Assembly (NCBI GenBank): GCA_017474455.1
Contig: JAFVHP010000012.1
Span: forward strand, 1-64,000
Origin: Lachnospiraceae bacterium
GTDB lineage: Bacteria > Bacillota > Clostridia > Lachnospirales > Lachnospiraceae
DNA length: 64,000 nt
Direction: 5' to 3'
Shown here: piece after piece, positions 8,216 to 16,095 of the stretch
Layout: every line of letters starts with the position of its first letter
Position numbering within the stretch: position 1 is the stretch's first letter
The notes under the pieces: generated by a model
The model's input: only the letters and a program-made list of their open reading frames with translations
Told to the model about the DNA's origin: nothing
The model's database searches: none
Position numbers and translations under genes: made by a program

Positions 8216-8581
8216 ATGACAAATAAAGAACTGGTATTGAAGGTTTACGACGAAGTATTCAACGGCTGGGACACATCCAATGTAGACAAATACTTCCGCG
8301 AGGATTACAAGCAGCACAGCGCCGGCGTCGAGAACGGCAGGGAAGGCTTTAAGAAGTTCCTCTCCGTTTTCCTGCCCATGGAGCCGCACATGGAGATCGT
8401 AAAGACTGCCGAAGACGGCGATATGGTCTTTATCTTCTTCAAATGCACGATGGGCAACGGCTCCGTCAACAAGGTCTGCGACATTTACCGTGTTGAGGGC
8501 GGCCAGCTGGCCGAGCACTGGGATGTCGTTGAACACGGCGTGGAAAATGTCGTGCCGGTCAGCGGGAACGGGCTGTTCTGA
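8216..8581 (+). CDS. SnoaL-like / NTF2-fold protein
   Basis: A 121-residue protein of the SnoaL polyketide-cyclase-like superfamily. It shows the typical beginning (ELVLKVYDEVFNGWD), the central KYFREDYKQHSAGVENGREGF segment and the closing EHWDVVE. Members include cyclases, isomerases and many small-molecule-binding proteins, so the reaction cannot be stated. AAGGAGG lies seven bases before the ATG. It is divergent from the thiolase module and has its own promoter and terminator, so it is a single-gene unit. Confidence 0.82.
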   Translation: MTNKELVLKVYDEVFNGWDTSNVDKYFREDYKQHSAGVENGREGFKKFLSVFLPMEPHMEIVKTAEDGDMVFIFFKCTMGNGSVNKVCDIYRVEGGQLAEHWDVVEHGVENVVPVSGNGLF

Positions 8582-8610
8582 TAAGGACGGATATTATTAA
8601 ATGATCTGCA

Positions 8611-8654
8611 TACTGCCTGCCGGCGGCTAAGGCCCCTGCGGGCAGTACTTTTTT
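8611..8654 (+). terminator. Rho-independent terminator after the SnoaL-like gene
   Basis: TACTGCC and GGCAGTA close a GC-rich stem-loop followed directly by a run of T residues (8649-8654). Confidence 0.7.
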
Positions 8655-8693
8655 GACTCTGCAGGACATATTAGGCTCTGCCGGCGGTAATTA

Positions 8694-9057
8694 CATCTGT
8701 ATGGTGGATCCCGGCTCAGCTTCAATGCACATACCAGCCATCTTCTTACCGAAGAATAATATGTGTGCTCTACAGGACTTGTTTTTGAAATCACATATTA
8801 GTTCATATTGAGCGCCCTGCCGGTCTGTACTGCCGGAAAGAGTGTCTTCCGGTGCATACAGACCAATTTGACAGCAATACGATATCAGCCGGTACCCCGG
8901 CTGCGGGTCGCTTTCCTTCTGTACAGACTGCGCTCTGTTATTCCTGCATCTGGTATGTATTATCCAAAATGATGTTTGCAGGACACATATATGATTTCCA
9001 GGAATCGTATTCATTGGTATGTATAACATCCAAACTATATGTGAAACTGTACATACC
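8694..9057. repeat. Array of inverted GGTMTGTA / TACAKACC half-sites in a gene-free region
   Basis: Exact inverted pairs are GGTCTGTA (8822) with TACAGACC (8857) and GGTATGTA (9016) with TACATACC (9050), with start-to-start spacing of 35 and 34. Degenerate pairs occur at 8694/8728 (CATCTGTA with CACATACC) and 8952/8984 (GGTATGTA with CACATATA). The palindrome TCTGTACAGA lies at 8918-8927. The 8822-8864 unit also has an inner GCCGGAA/TTCCGGT stem. From 8918 to 9057 half-site centres fall about every 32-34 bp. The gene-free stretch 8655-9389 contains this array, a 41-bp tandem duplication and the rubredoxin promoter; no convincing coding sequence was found. Confidence 0.6.
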
Positions 9058-9069
9058 GTATCCCGATTT

Positions 9070-9151
9070 CAGTCGTTTCAATCTGTCCCGCAGCCTGAAC
9101 GCTTTAGTATCAGTCATTTCGGTCTGTCCCGCAGCCCGACCAGTTTAATAT
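9070..9151. repeat. 41-bp tandem duplication (two copies)
   Basis: The units 9070-9110 and 9111-9151 are each 41 bases and roughly 80 percent identical. Both contain the exact block TCTGTCCCGCAGCC. The TCTGT core resembles the half-site of the array just upstream, so this may be a duplicated part of the same element. Confidence 0.75.
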
Positions 9152-9248
9152 TCGCAGATTCTGCCCGCAATGCAGGGGAACTTCAGGAGTGCAGCACTCT
9201 GAAATGAACCCTCCGGGAAGTACGCGGAATCACAAAGATCCGCCGATA

Positions 9249-9277
9249 TTGCAAGCCCTGACCCAATCTAATATAAT
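9249..9277 (+). promoter_or_regulatory. Sigma-A-type promoter for rubredoxin
   Basis: TTGCAA (9249-9254), a 17-bp spacer and a perfect TATAAT (9272-9277). The leader to the rubredoxin ATG is about 105 bases and includes a perfect 12-bp tandem repeat of GAATAAGGCAGC near 9319. Confidence 0.75.
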
Positions 9278-9389
9278 CACTGTATCGTAACGACTGTGAT
9301 CCGGCTGTTTCCGCCGCAGAATAAGGCAGCGAATAAGGCAGCGGCCATTTGCCGCGGGAAACGGCCATCCGTTTACAAGGAGGAAAGCC

Positions 9390-9545
9390 ATGAAATACGT
9401 TTGCAGCGTCTGTGGATATGAATATGATGAAGCTATCGGCGATCCCGATAACGGGATCGAACCCGGAACCAAGTGGGAAGACGTTCCCGAAGATTTTGTC
9501 TGCCCTCTCTGCGGTGTCGGCAAAGATCAGTTCGAAGAGGCTTAA
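9390..9545 (+). CDS. Rubredoxin
   Basis: A 51-residue rubredoxin with both CxxCG knuckles (CSVCGY at residues 5-10 and CPLCGVGK near 38-45) and the conserved [20 protein letters not shown] core. It binds one iron and serves as a small cytoplasmic electron carrier, typically in oxygen and peroxide detoxification in anaerobes. AGGAGG lies before the ATG and a strong promoter lies upstream. The rfbD gene begins 20 bases after its stop, so the two may share a transcript although their functions are unrelated. Confidence 0.96.
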   Translation: MKYVCSVCGYEYDEAIGDPDNGIEPGTKWEDVPEDFVCPLCGVGKDQFEEA

Positions 9546-9564
9546 TTAAAACAAACATACGATT

Positions 9565-10419
9565 ATGAAAAAAGTATTGATCACCGGCTGCCGCGGGCAG
9601 CTGGGCATTCAGCTTGCAAAACAGCTTACACAGGAGGGCAGCTATGCCCTCCTGCTTACGGATGTGGATGAACTCGATATCACGAATATCGAAAGCGTAA
9701 CGGACTTTGTCCGCGCGGAACGTCCGGACCACATCGTCAACTGCGCCGCCTTCACGGCGGTCGACGCCGCCGAGGAAAAGGAAGACCTGGCGTTTAAGAT
9801 CAACGCCATCGGCCCGAGGAACCTGGCGATCGCGGCATCCGGTATAGGCGCTTCGCTGGTGCACATCTCGACCGACTATGTTTTCCCCGGGACGGAGCCC
9901 CGCGCCCTGACGGAATTTGACGCCGTCGGCCCCGTCAGCGCCTACGGCAGGACCAAACTGGCAGGAGAAGAGTTCGTGAAACAGTTCTCTTCCCGCTACC
10001 AGATCCTGCGCACAGCCTGGCTCTACGGCGAAGGAAAGAATTTTGTCCGGACCATGCTCAGGCTTTCCGAAACAAGGCAGAGCATCACGGTGGTAAACGA
10101 CCAGTTCGGATCGCCCACTAGCACGATCGAACTGGCAAAAGCCGTCGCGCTCCTTATGCCCACGGATAACTACGGCCTGTTCCACGCCACCTGCGAAGGA
10201 TCCACAGACTGGGCTTCTTTCACAAAGGAGATATTCAGGATCAAAGGCCTTCCCACGGAAGTCGTCCCGATCTCCACGGAAGAATACCAGAAGAACAACC
10301 CGGCCTCTGCCATCAGGCCCCATTACTCCATCCTGGACAACTATATGCTGCGGCTGACGACGGATCATGTCTTCGCAGACTGGCATGAAGCGATAGCCGA
10401 ATACCTGGCGGATGAATGA
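9565..10419 (+). CDS. rfbD: dTDP-4-dehydrorhamnose reductase
   Basis: A 284-residue extended short-chain dehydrogenase. It has the N-terminal NAD(P) motif (GCRGQLG), the VDAAE segment, STDYVFPG, and the catalytic YGRTK (Tyr-x3-Lys), followed by RTAWLYG. RfbD/RmlD reduces dTDP-4-keto-L-rhamnose to dTDP-L-rhamnose for cell-surface polysaccharide. Length and motif order are normal. The other rml genes are not in this window; the next gene encodes a DUF3048 lipoprotein. RfbD-like reductases with other nucleotide sugars remain possible. Confidence 0.9.
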   Translation: MKKVLITGCRGQLGIQLAKQLTQEGSYALLLTDVDELDITNIESVTDFVRAERPDHIVNCAAFTAVDAAEEKEDLAFKINAIGPRNLAIAASGIGASLVHISTDYVFPGTEPRALTEFDAVGPVSAYGRTKLAGEEFVKQFSSRYQILRTAWLYGEGKNFVRTMLRLSETRQSITVVNDQFGSPTSTIELAKAVALLMPTDNYGLFHATCEGSTDWASFTKEIFRIKGLPTEVVPISTEEYQKNNPASAIRPHYSILDNYMLRLTTDHVFADWHEAIAEYLADE

Positions 10420-10541
10420 CCGCACAATCTGGCTTTGTATACCCGACTGTGTTAGAATATTAGGTTGTCAGTAATTTCGTATAAACCAGGCAGAAGAACC
10501 ATGCTGTCGTTATATCGTTTTTGATGAAAGGAAGAATGAAC

Positions 10542-11765
10542 ATGCATCTTAAAGGCTTATCTTTTCGCCGGTTAGGCGCGGTACTTCTCGCCCTGTGTAT
10601 GGCAGGCGCGGTACTGGCCGGCTGCAGCGATGACGAAAAAGCAGAAACAGGGCATATCGTAGAAGCTATTCCCGAGGAAGAACTGGCCGGCATGCAGCAG
10701 CCGCAGGCTCCGGCCGCAGAAGAGCCCGCTGCCCCTGTTGAAGAAGCCGCAGAGGAAGAAGAGGTCGATGACGAAAATCCGCCCAGGGAAGGCATGGTCC
10801 GCAGCCCCTTCACGAACGAATGGGTCGATGAAGCCCTCGTGAAGAACCGTCCCATCGCCATGATGTACCCGATCAACAAAGAGGCGCAGCCCCAGTACGG
10901 TCTCAATAAAGTCGAAGTCTTCTATGAGATCATGGAAGAAGGCAGCATGAGCCGTCAGATGGGTATCATCAGCGACTGGCAGGGCCTTGAACGTATCGGC
11001 AACATCCGAAGCATCCGTGACTATTTCGTATACGCGGCTCTTGAATACGATCCCATCATCGTCCACTTCGGCGGACCGGTCGTCTATGTTAAAGACATCC
11101 TGACCCGTGCTGACGTTGACAACCTCAACGGTGTCGGCGGCGAAATGGGCGGCGCGTTCAACGCGTTCTACCGTATCCCCGCAGGCTCCACCTCCGAGCA
11201 TACGGCTTACACGGACGGCTCCCACCTGCAGTCCGCCATCTCCAGCGCGGGCTTTGCGAAGGAGCACCGTTCACAGTACTGGGAAAACGAAAGCCATTTC
11301 AAGTTCGCTTCCAAGTCCAACCCGAACACCCTGGAGCAGTATGACAGGGCTGTGAACGCTACGGAGATCGACATGACCGGTTCCTACCCAGTTACGAAAT
11401 CGGCGCTCACCTACAACGAGAACGACCATCTTTATTACAAGCGCCTGTACGGGAACGCGCAGGTCGACGGCGCGACCGGCGAGCAGATGGCATTTGCCAA
11501 CATCCTGATCGAAAAAGCCTACTACATCAAGCGTGACAACAACGGCTACCTTTCCTTCCAGATGCACGACACCACAAGGGACGGCTACTTCATTACCAGA
11601 GGTAAGATGATCCACGTCACATGGAAGAAGGAAGGCGACTATCTCGCGACCAGGTTCTACGATGACAACGGCGAAGAGATCAAGGTCAACACCGGCAAAA
11701 CAATGATCTTCGTTATCCGCGACGGCACCGACAGCTTCACCGTCAACGGAACCAAATACGACTGA
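10542..11765 (+). CDS. DUF3048 (YerB-like) lipoprotein
   Basis: A 407-residue exported lipoprotein. A basic start and hydrophobic stretch lead to the lipobox LAGC near residue 27. An acidic, Pro/Ala/Glu-rich linker (about 30-80) follows, then the DUF3048 region (RPIAMMYPINKEAQPQYGLNKVEVFYEIMEEG, split here as RPIAMMYP and GLNKVEVFYE) and its C-terminal half ending in FVIRDGT. The start at 10542 is preferred because AAAGGAAG lies eight bases before it; in-frame starts exist at 10521 and 10536. The family is common in Firmicutes, anchored outside the membrane, with no assigned function. A strong terminator follows. Confidence 0.88.
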   Translation: MHLKGLSFRRLGAVLLALCMAGAVLAGCSDDEKAETGHIVEAIPEEELAGMQQPQAPAAEEPAAPVEEAAEEEEVDDENPPREGMVRSPFTNEWVDEALVKNRPIAMMYPINKEAQPQYGLNKVEVFYEIMEEGSMSRQMGIISDWQGLERIGNIRSIRDYFVYAALEYDPIIVHFGGPVVYVKDILTRADVDNLNGVGGEMGGAFNAFYRIPAGSTSEHTAYTDGSHLQSAISSAGFAKEHRSQYWENESHFKFASKSNPNTLEQYDRAVNATEIDMTGSYPVTKSALTYNENDHLYYKRLYGNAQVDGATGEQMAFANILIEKAYYIKRDNNGYLSFQMHDTTRDGYFITRGKMIHVTWKKEGDYLATRFYDDNGEEIKVNTGKTMIFVIRDGTDSFTVNGTKYD

Positions 11766-11788
11766 TCAGGACAGACAGTGTAAACATA

Positions 11789-11823
11789 CAGGACCGTGCA
11801 GCGTGTGCACGGTCCTGTTTTTT
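11789..11823 (+). terminator. Rho-independent terminator after the DUF3048 gene
   Basis: An exact 11-bp stem, CAGGACCGTGC with GCACGGTCCTG around a 7-base loop, is followed by six T residues. Confidence 0.92.
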
Positions 11824-11850
11824 AACTGAAACGATATTAAGGAGCCCCGT

Positions 11851-12807
11851 ATGAAGCATACCTTTGTCATGATCCAGACACAGCCCGGTCCCGACGATGA
11901 AGAAAACATGAGGGAGATCATCCGCCTGATTCATGAGGCGGCTGCCCTGTATCAGCCGGAGCTTATCCTCCTGCCCGAGACCTGCGCCTGGGACTATTCC
12001 GCAGCCGCGGACGCCTCCGGCAGGGATCCGCTTTCAGACCGGGCAGCCGGTCCGGACAGCCCGTTCATCCTGTCTCTCCGGAAACTGGCCGCGAAATACG
12101 GCACCTGGCTGGTGTCAGGGATCCTGGAAAAAGCCGTGATCCCGGGAGAAGCAGGGGGGTCGGGAAAAGCCGTGGACCCGGAAAAAACAGGGGAACCGGG
12201 GAAAGCCGTGATCCCGGAAAAAACAGGGTCTGCCGGCGGAGCGGAGGACGGCCGCTGCTATAACACTGTCCTTGTCATTAACGATGCCGGCGATATCGTT
12301 ACAGCTTACCGTAAAACTCATCTCTATGACGCTTTTGAAAGCAGGGAATCCGATCTTTTTTTACCGGGGGACAGCCTTTTCGACCCTGTCGATACGCCCT
12401 TTGGCAGGATCGGTGTCTTCGTCTGCTATGAGCTCCGCTTTCCCGAAGTCGCCCGCAGCCAGAGGGCGCGCGGCGCGGATATCCTTCTCGTGCCTTCCGC
12501 CTGGGTCCGCGGGGAGATGAAAAGCGAGCATTTCAGAACGCTGGTCATGGCCAGGGCCATCGAAAATACGGCCTATGTGCTCGCCTGCAACAAATCCGGC
12601 AACACGGCCATGGGCGAAAGCCTCGCCGTTGATCCCATGGGCGTCGTGACGGCATACGCCGGCAGGACGGCTGAGCGCAGGGCGGATGAGCGCGCTGAAG
12701 CCGCCGGCGGAAAGATCATACCGGTCACTGTCGATACGGACCGGATCACACAAGTCCGCAGGATCCTGCCTTCCTTTGAAGAGCGACGGCCCGAACTGTA
12801 CGGCTGA
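11851..12807 (+). CDS. Carbon-nitrogen hydrolase (nitrilase-superfamily amidase)
   Basis: A 318-residue nitrilase-superfamily enzyme with the Glu-Lys-Cys triad visible: Glu in LLPETCAWD, Lys in YRKTHLYD and Cys in FVCYELRFPE. The sequence is closest in style to omega-amidase/deaminated-glutathione amidase enzymes, which hydrolyse small amides in the cytoplasm. Residues about 94-129 are a low-complexity insertion of three 12-residue repeats (KAVIPGEAGGSG type) between two conserved strands, absent from typical members. AAGGAG precedes the ATG. The gene is convergent with the aspartate dehydrogenase gene. Confidence 0.85.
   Translation: MKHTFVMIQTQPGPDDEENMREIIRLIHEAAALYQPELILLPETCAWDYSAAADASGRDPLSDRAAGPDSPFILSLRKLAAKYGTWLVSGILEKAVIPGEAGGSGKAVDPEKTGEPGKAVIPEKTGSAGGAEDGRCYNTVLVINDAGDIVTAYRKTHLYDAFESRESDLFLPGDSLFDPVDTPFGRIGVFVCYELRFPEVARSQRARGADILLVPSAWVRGEMKSEHFRTLVMARAIENTAYVLACNKSGNTAMGESLAVDPMGVVTAYAGRTAERRADERAEAAGGKIIPVTVDTDRITQVRRILPSFEERRPELYG
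12130..12237 (+). repeat. In-frame 36-bp coding minisatellite, three units
   Basis: Three 36-base units begin at 12130, 12166 and 12202, each opening AAAGCCGTG and encoding a 12-residue KAV-P repeat inside the nitrilase-family enzyme. Being a multiple of three, the array can expand or contract without changing frame. Confidence 0.9.
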
Positions 12808-12830
12808 GCCGGAAACGGGATCGGTCCAAC

Positions 12831-12930
12831 GATCCGATACTGTCGGATACTGTCAGATATCGCCGGATATCGTCGAATACAATCAGATACAATCAGATAC
12901 CGTCAGATATCGTCGGATACCGTCAGATAA
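12831..12930. repeat. Ten-unit 10-bp tandem array overlapping a stop codon
   Basis: Ten consecutive decamers follow the pattern YGTCRGATAY, for example TGTCGGATAC, CGTCAGATAT and AATCAGATAC. The last unit contains the TGA stop of the minus-strand aspartate dehydrogenase gene. On the minus strand the unit is ATCTGACGGT, so it is the end of that gene repeated. The final ATACCGTCAG also pairs exactly with CTGACGGTAT (12932-12941), giving a stem-loop between the convergent genes. Confidence 0.9.
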
Positions 12931-13753
12931 AGCTGACGGTATCTGTCATGTTCTTGAGCCTGGCCAGTACACTGTATGCCGCCAGCGTGCTGGACCTTGG
13001 ATTGTCCGGCGTAGGCCTGGATTCTATTTCGACGGAAGCCCTTCCGAAATCACCTTCCAGGATGATCCGATGCGTATTGAGGCTTTTGCCGGGAATGCTG
13101 TCTATCTCAACATAGATCTCTTTTGTTCCCGTCGTGGCCAGCGCGCAGGCCACCGCCACGTTCACATTTTTTGGAAATCCCTTTATCGCTTCGATGGCGT
13201 CGCCCCGGAATACGACGGTCTCCTTTGTTTCATCCAGCGGATGCTCGTCGAACCACGGCGCCCCCTTCAGAGAAGCCGGTCCCTTTTCCGTGATGATCCG
13301 GGCATGCAGGTCCCCGGCGAACAGAACGGACTGCATGAGGTCCAGGCCGCCGATCGCGCCGGAAACGATATGGATCCTGTGTCCGTTCGCGGCGGCTTTT
13401 TCCCGTACCGCCCGGTAGAATCCGTCATCGGCGAATGCGCCGACGGAAAGCGGCATCAGGTCCGCGAATTCCAGGACCGGTTCCGCGTATGTCCTTAAAA
13501 CACCGGGGCCGGCCGCTTCTATCACGACATCCGGGCAGAGCGCCGCGATGCCTGGAACATCGTCACAGACAGAACAGCCGTATTTCTGCGCTGCCGTGCG
13601 GGCTGTTTCCGCATTACTGTCCATGATGCCGGCCAGTTCCCATTGACCGGCCAGATCCTCCGCGATACCCGCCGCGATGACCGAGCCGAGATTTCCGCAC
13701 CCGATCAGGACTGCTCTTTTCCGGTTTTTTGTTTCTTCTGTTTTTTCCGCCAT
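12923..13753 (-). CDS. nadX: L-aspartate dehydrogenase family protein
   Basis: A 276-residue NAD(P)-dependent dehydrogenase. The N-terminal Rossmann motif is GCGNLG. The family signatures are GAIGGLD near residue 130 and FPKNVNVA near residue 190, which belong to the aspartate dehydrogenase (DUF108) family. It oxidatively deaminates aspartate to iminoaspartate/oxaloacetate. Because it ends a peptide uptake and hydrolysis operon and no nadA/nadC is adjacent, amino acid catabolism is more likely here than NAD synthesis. It follows the first PLP enzyme gene by 21 bases. Its stop codon lies inside a decamer tandem array. The ribosome site is weak. Confidence 0.82.
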   Translation of the reverse strand: MAEKTEETKNRKRAVLIGCGNLGSVIAAGIAEDLAGQWELAGIMDSNAETARTAAQKYGCSVCDDVPGIAALCPDVVIEAAGPGVLRTYAEPVLEFADLMPLSVGAFADDGFYRAVREKAAANGHRIHIVSGAIGGLDLMQSVLFAGDLHARIITEKGPASLKGAPWFDEHPLDETKETVVFRGDAIEAIKGFPKNVNVAVACALATTGTKEIYVEIDSIPGKSLNTHRIILEGDFGRASVEIESRPTPDNPRSSTLAAYSVLARLKNMTDTVSFI

Positions 13754-13774
13754 CGTATTTCCCCGGTTCTTTCT

Positions 13775-14938
13775 TTACAGCGCCGCGATCTCACCGGTCG
13801 CGGCCGCCAGATCCTTCATCTGTTCTTCCGTATTGTAGATATTCAGACACACCCGGAAATTATCCGGCCTGAGGGTCCCGTATATCCGGTGTTTTTCCGC
13901 GATCGACCTGACCTTTTCACGGTAGGCCGCGTTGAACGGGAAGATCATCAGGCCGCCGGGAAGATCGCCCCGGACATATTTCTCATATGCGCCTTCCCCG
14001 CAGTAATGGAGGAATCTGTCCTGGAGCCATAAAATGTGCTCCTGTATCTCGGTCAGCCCGAGCTCCCGCAGCAGACTCATGGAGGCGTGCAGGGCATAGA
14101 CGCCCGGATCGTTCAGGTTGCCGCCCTCGAATCTGCGGGCATCCGTATGCCAGGGCAGGATCCCCTGAAAATCATGGGCATACGGGGATATCGCTTTTGT
14201 GAAGCTCATGTGCCCGCCGTGATAAGGACGGATCTTCTCTATAAGGTCCTTCCGGCAGTAGAGAAATCCCAGGCCGTTGCGGACCATCAGACCCTTGTGG
14301 CAGCCGGAAGCCAGGAAGGCGATATTGCACTCTTTCACATCGATACGGATCCTGCCGAGGGACTGGATCGCGTCGACGATCAGCAGCGCGCCGGCCTGCC
14401 GGCAGGCATCGCCGATCTTTTTAAGATCGGCCATGGCGCCGTCCGAATACTGGATCGACGAAATGAAGACCGCCTGTGTCTTTTCCGAGATCTGGCTGAT
14501 GATATCATCCGCCTTAAGCCCGTGCTCTTTCGGCGGGACTGTCCTGAGTCTGTATCTGCCCTCATGCCCGCGGAGGAGTACGTCGGCCAGGTTCGCGAAG
14601 TGTTCCTTTTCGTAGACGACGACTTCTCTGTCCGGGTCCCACGGATATCCGAGGGAGATCACATCCATACCGGCGGTCGTATTGTTCGTCAGCGCGATCT
14701 CCTCCGGTTCCGCCCCGATCAGCCAGGCCAGGTCTTCCCTGGCGGCCGCGCGCCTGTCATCAAAATCGTCCTCGCTGCCGTGGGAATCAACCAGTTCTTC
14801 GATCTCCGTCCTGTACGCTTCCTGTGCCCGCAGGGGCGGGATACCCACCAGGCAGGTGTTCAGGTAGGTCACGTCCTTCAGGGACGGGAACTCCTTTTCG
14901 ATCAGTTTTTTCTTTTCCGCGGTGAACTCTCTGCTCAA
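13775..14938 (-). CDS. Class V aminotransferase-fold PLP enzyme, paralogue 1
   Basis: A 387-residue fold-type I PLP enzyme of the class V group (cysteine desulfurase/isopenicillin-N-epimerase-like). The cofactor Asp lies in VDAIQSLG and the Schiff-base Lys in ASGCHKGL; the NTTAGMD segment near residue 87 would bind phosphate. Class V members include desulfurases, lyases and transaminases; no desulfurase-type catalytic Cys loop was recognised, so the reaction is open. It overlaps the next gene upstream by four bases and is a diverged tandem copy of it. Probable role: conversion of amino acids released from peptides. Confidence 0.82.
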   Translation of the reverse strand: MSREFTAEKKKLIEKEFPSLKDVTYLNTCLVGIPPLRAQEAYRTEIEELVDSHGSEDDFDDRRAAAREDLAWLIGAEPEEIALTNNTTAGMDVISLGYPWDPDREVVVYEKEHFANLADVLLRGHEGRYRLRTVPPKEHGLKADDIISQISEKTQAVFISSIQYSDGAMADLKKIGDACRQAGALLIVDAIQSLGRIRIDVKECNIAFLASGCHKGLMVRNGLGFLYCRKDLIEKIRPYHGGHMSFTKAISPYAHDFQGILPWHTDARRFEGGNLNDPGVYALHASMSLLRELGLTEIQEHILWLQDRFLHYCGEGAYEKYVRGDLPGGLMIFPFNAAYREKVRSIAEKHRIYGTLRPDNFRVCLNIYNTEEQMKDLAAATGEIAAL

Positions 14939-16095
14939 TTCCTTATCTCCTCTATGGCTTTTGCAAGGATATCCATATGTTCTTCCCGGTTCACCATGCT
15001 GATGCAGAAACGGACGTTGTCGGCCCGGACAGTGGCATTGATCTTATATCTGTTCAGGATCCCGATGACCCTTTCCCTTTCCTCCGGGGCAAAATCCAGC
15101 ATCACGATGCCGCTTCTTTTATCGCCGGCGACCCTGATCTGCCGAAGGTCGCCCAGTTTTTCAAGCAGGATATCCTCCAGTCCCAGGATATGCGCTTCGA
15201 TCTCGGCGATCCCGATAGAATCGATGAAGCGGCAGGCCTCTGCGAACATCATGGCCCCGAGCGTATTGCTGCTTCCGCCTTCCAGTTTCCGGGCGCCTTC
15301 CCTGTAATGCAGGACACATCCGCCGGGCTCCTCGATATGGCTGCGCTTTGTCGTACCATCCATTCCGTTATATGGCGGGGTGATCTTCTTTTCAAGCCCG
15401 CGCCTGCAGTAAAGGATACCGCCGGAGCAGTCCATGGACAAAAGACCCTTATGTCCGCCGCAGGCCAGAAAATCGATATTCCATTTCCGCACGTCGACCT
15501 TCATCCTGCCGACCGCCTGGATCGCGTCCACAACAAGGAGTATGCCCTTATCCCTGCAGTATCTGCCGAGCTTTTCCATATCGATGAACGCGCCGTCCCA
15601 GAACTGGATGATGCTTGTCAGCACCGCTTCCGTATTCTCATCCGTCGCCGCGATGATCTCATCCGCCGTGATGCCGTGCGCCGGGTCAGCGGGAATGACG
15701 GGCCGCAGTTCTATCCCTTTTTCCGTAAGGGGGATCCAGCTGTGCAGGCTCGCCGCATGCTCCGCCTGAGGCAGGACTATGTTTTTGCCCGGCGTCCACG
15801 GGTATCCCGAGGCTATGATCCCGATCCCTTCCGTTGTGTTCTTGGTGAGGGCGATCTCGTCCTCGTCACAGCCAAGCAGGCCCGCTATCTCCCTGCGGCA
15901 CACCGCGTGCTCCTCGCCGGTCCATTTTTCCCATTCTTCATTGGACAGGGTCGCGAGATATTTCCGCGTATAGGCGGGCAGGACGTCCTGTACACATCTG
16001 GGCGGCATCGTCGTGAACGACGCGCTCAGGAAGACTACGTCGCCGAGGGAACTGAACTCATCCCGGATCCGATCCTGTACTTCTTTTGAGAACAC
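14935..16095 (-). CDS. Class V aminotransferase-fold PLP enzyme, paralogue 2
   Basis: A 386-residue paralogue of the following gene with the same order of motifs: NTTEGIG (phosphate contact), VDAIQAVGRM (Asp) and CGGHKGLLS (Lys). It starts with GTG directly after the TAA of the S41-like gene; GGAAAGGAG lies seven bases upstream. The C-terminal NARVRADNVRFC-like region (ATVRADNVRFCI) is shared with paralogue 1 (GTLRPDNFRVCL), showing common descent. Substrate unknown. Cytoplasmic; part of the peptide-catabolism transcript. Confidence 0.82.
   Translation of the reverse strand: MFSKEVQDRIRDEFSSLGDVVFLSASFTTMPPRCVQDVLPAYTRKYLATLSNEEWEKWTGEEHAVCRREIAGLLGCDEDEIALTKNTTEGIGIIASGYPWTPGKNIVLPQAEHAASLHSWIPLTEKGIELRPVIPADPAHGITADEIIAATDENTEAVLTSIIQFWDGAFIDMEKLGRYCRDKGILLVVDAIQAVGRMKVDVRKWNIDFLACGGHKGLLSMDCSGGILYCRRGLEKKITPPYNGMDGTTKRSHIEEPGGCVLHYREGARKLEGGSSNTLGAMMFAEACRFIDSIGIAEIEAHILGLEDILLEKLGDLRQIRVAGDKRSGIVMLDFAPEERERVIGILNRYKINATVRADNVRFCISMVNREEHMDILAKAIEEIRN

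Noticed and set aside
8691-9029. 112-codon minus-strand open frame in the gene-free region
   Set aside because: Composition is unlike local genes (rich in Cys, Ile, His), there is no good ribosome site, and it overlaps the half-site array.
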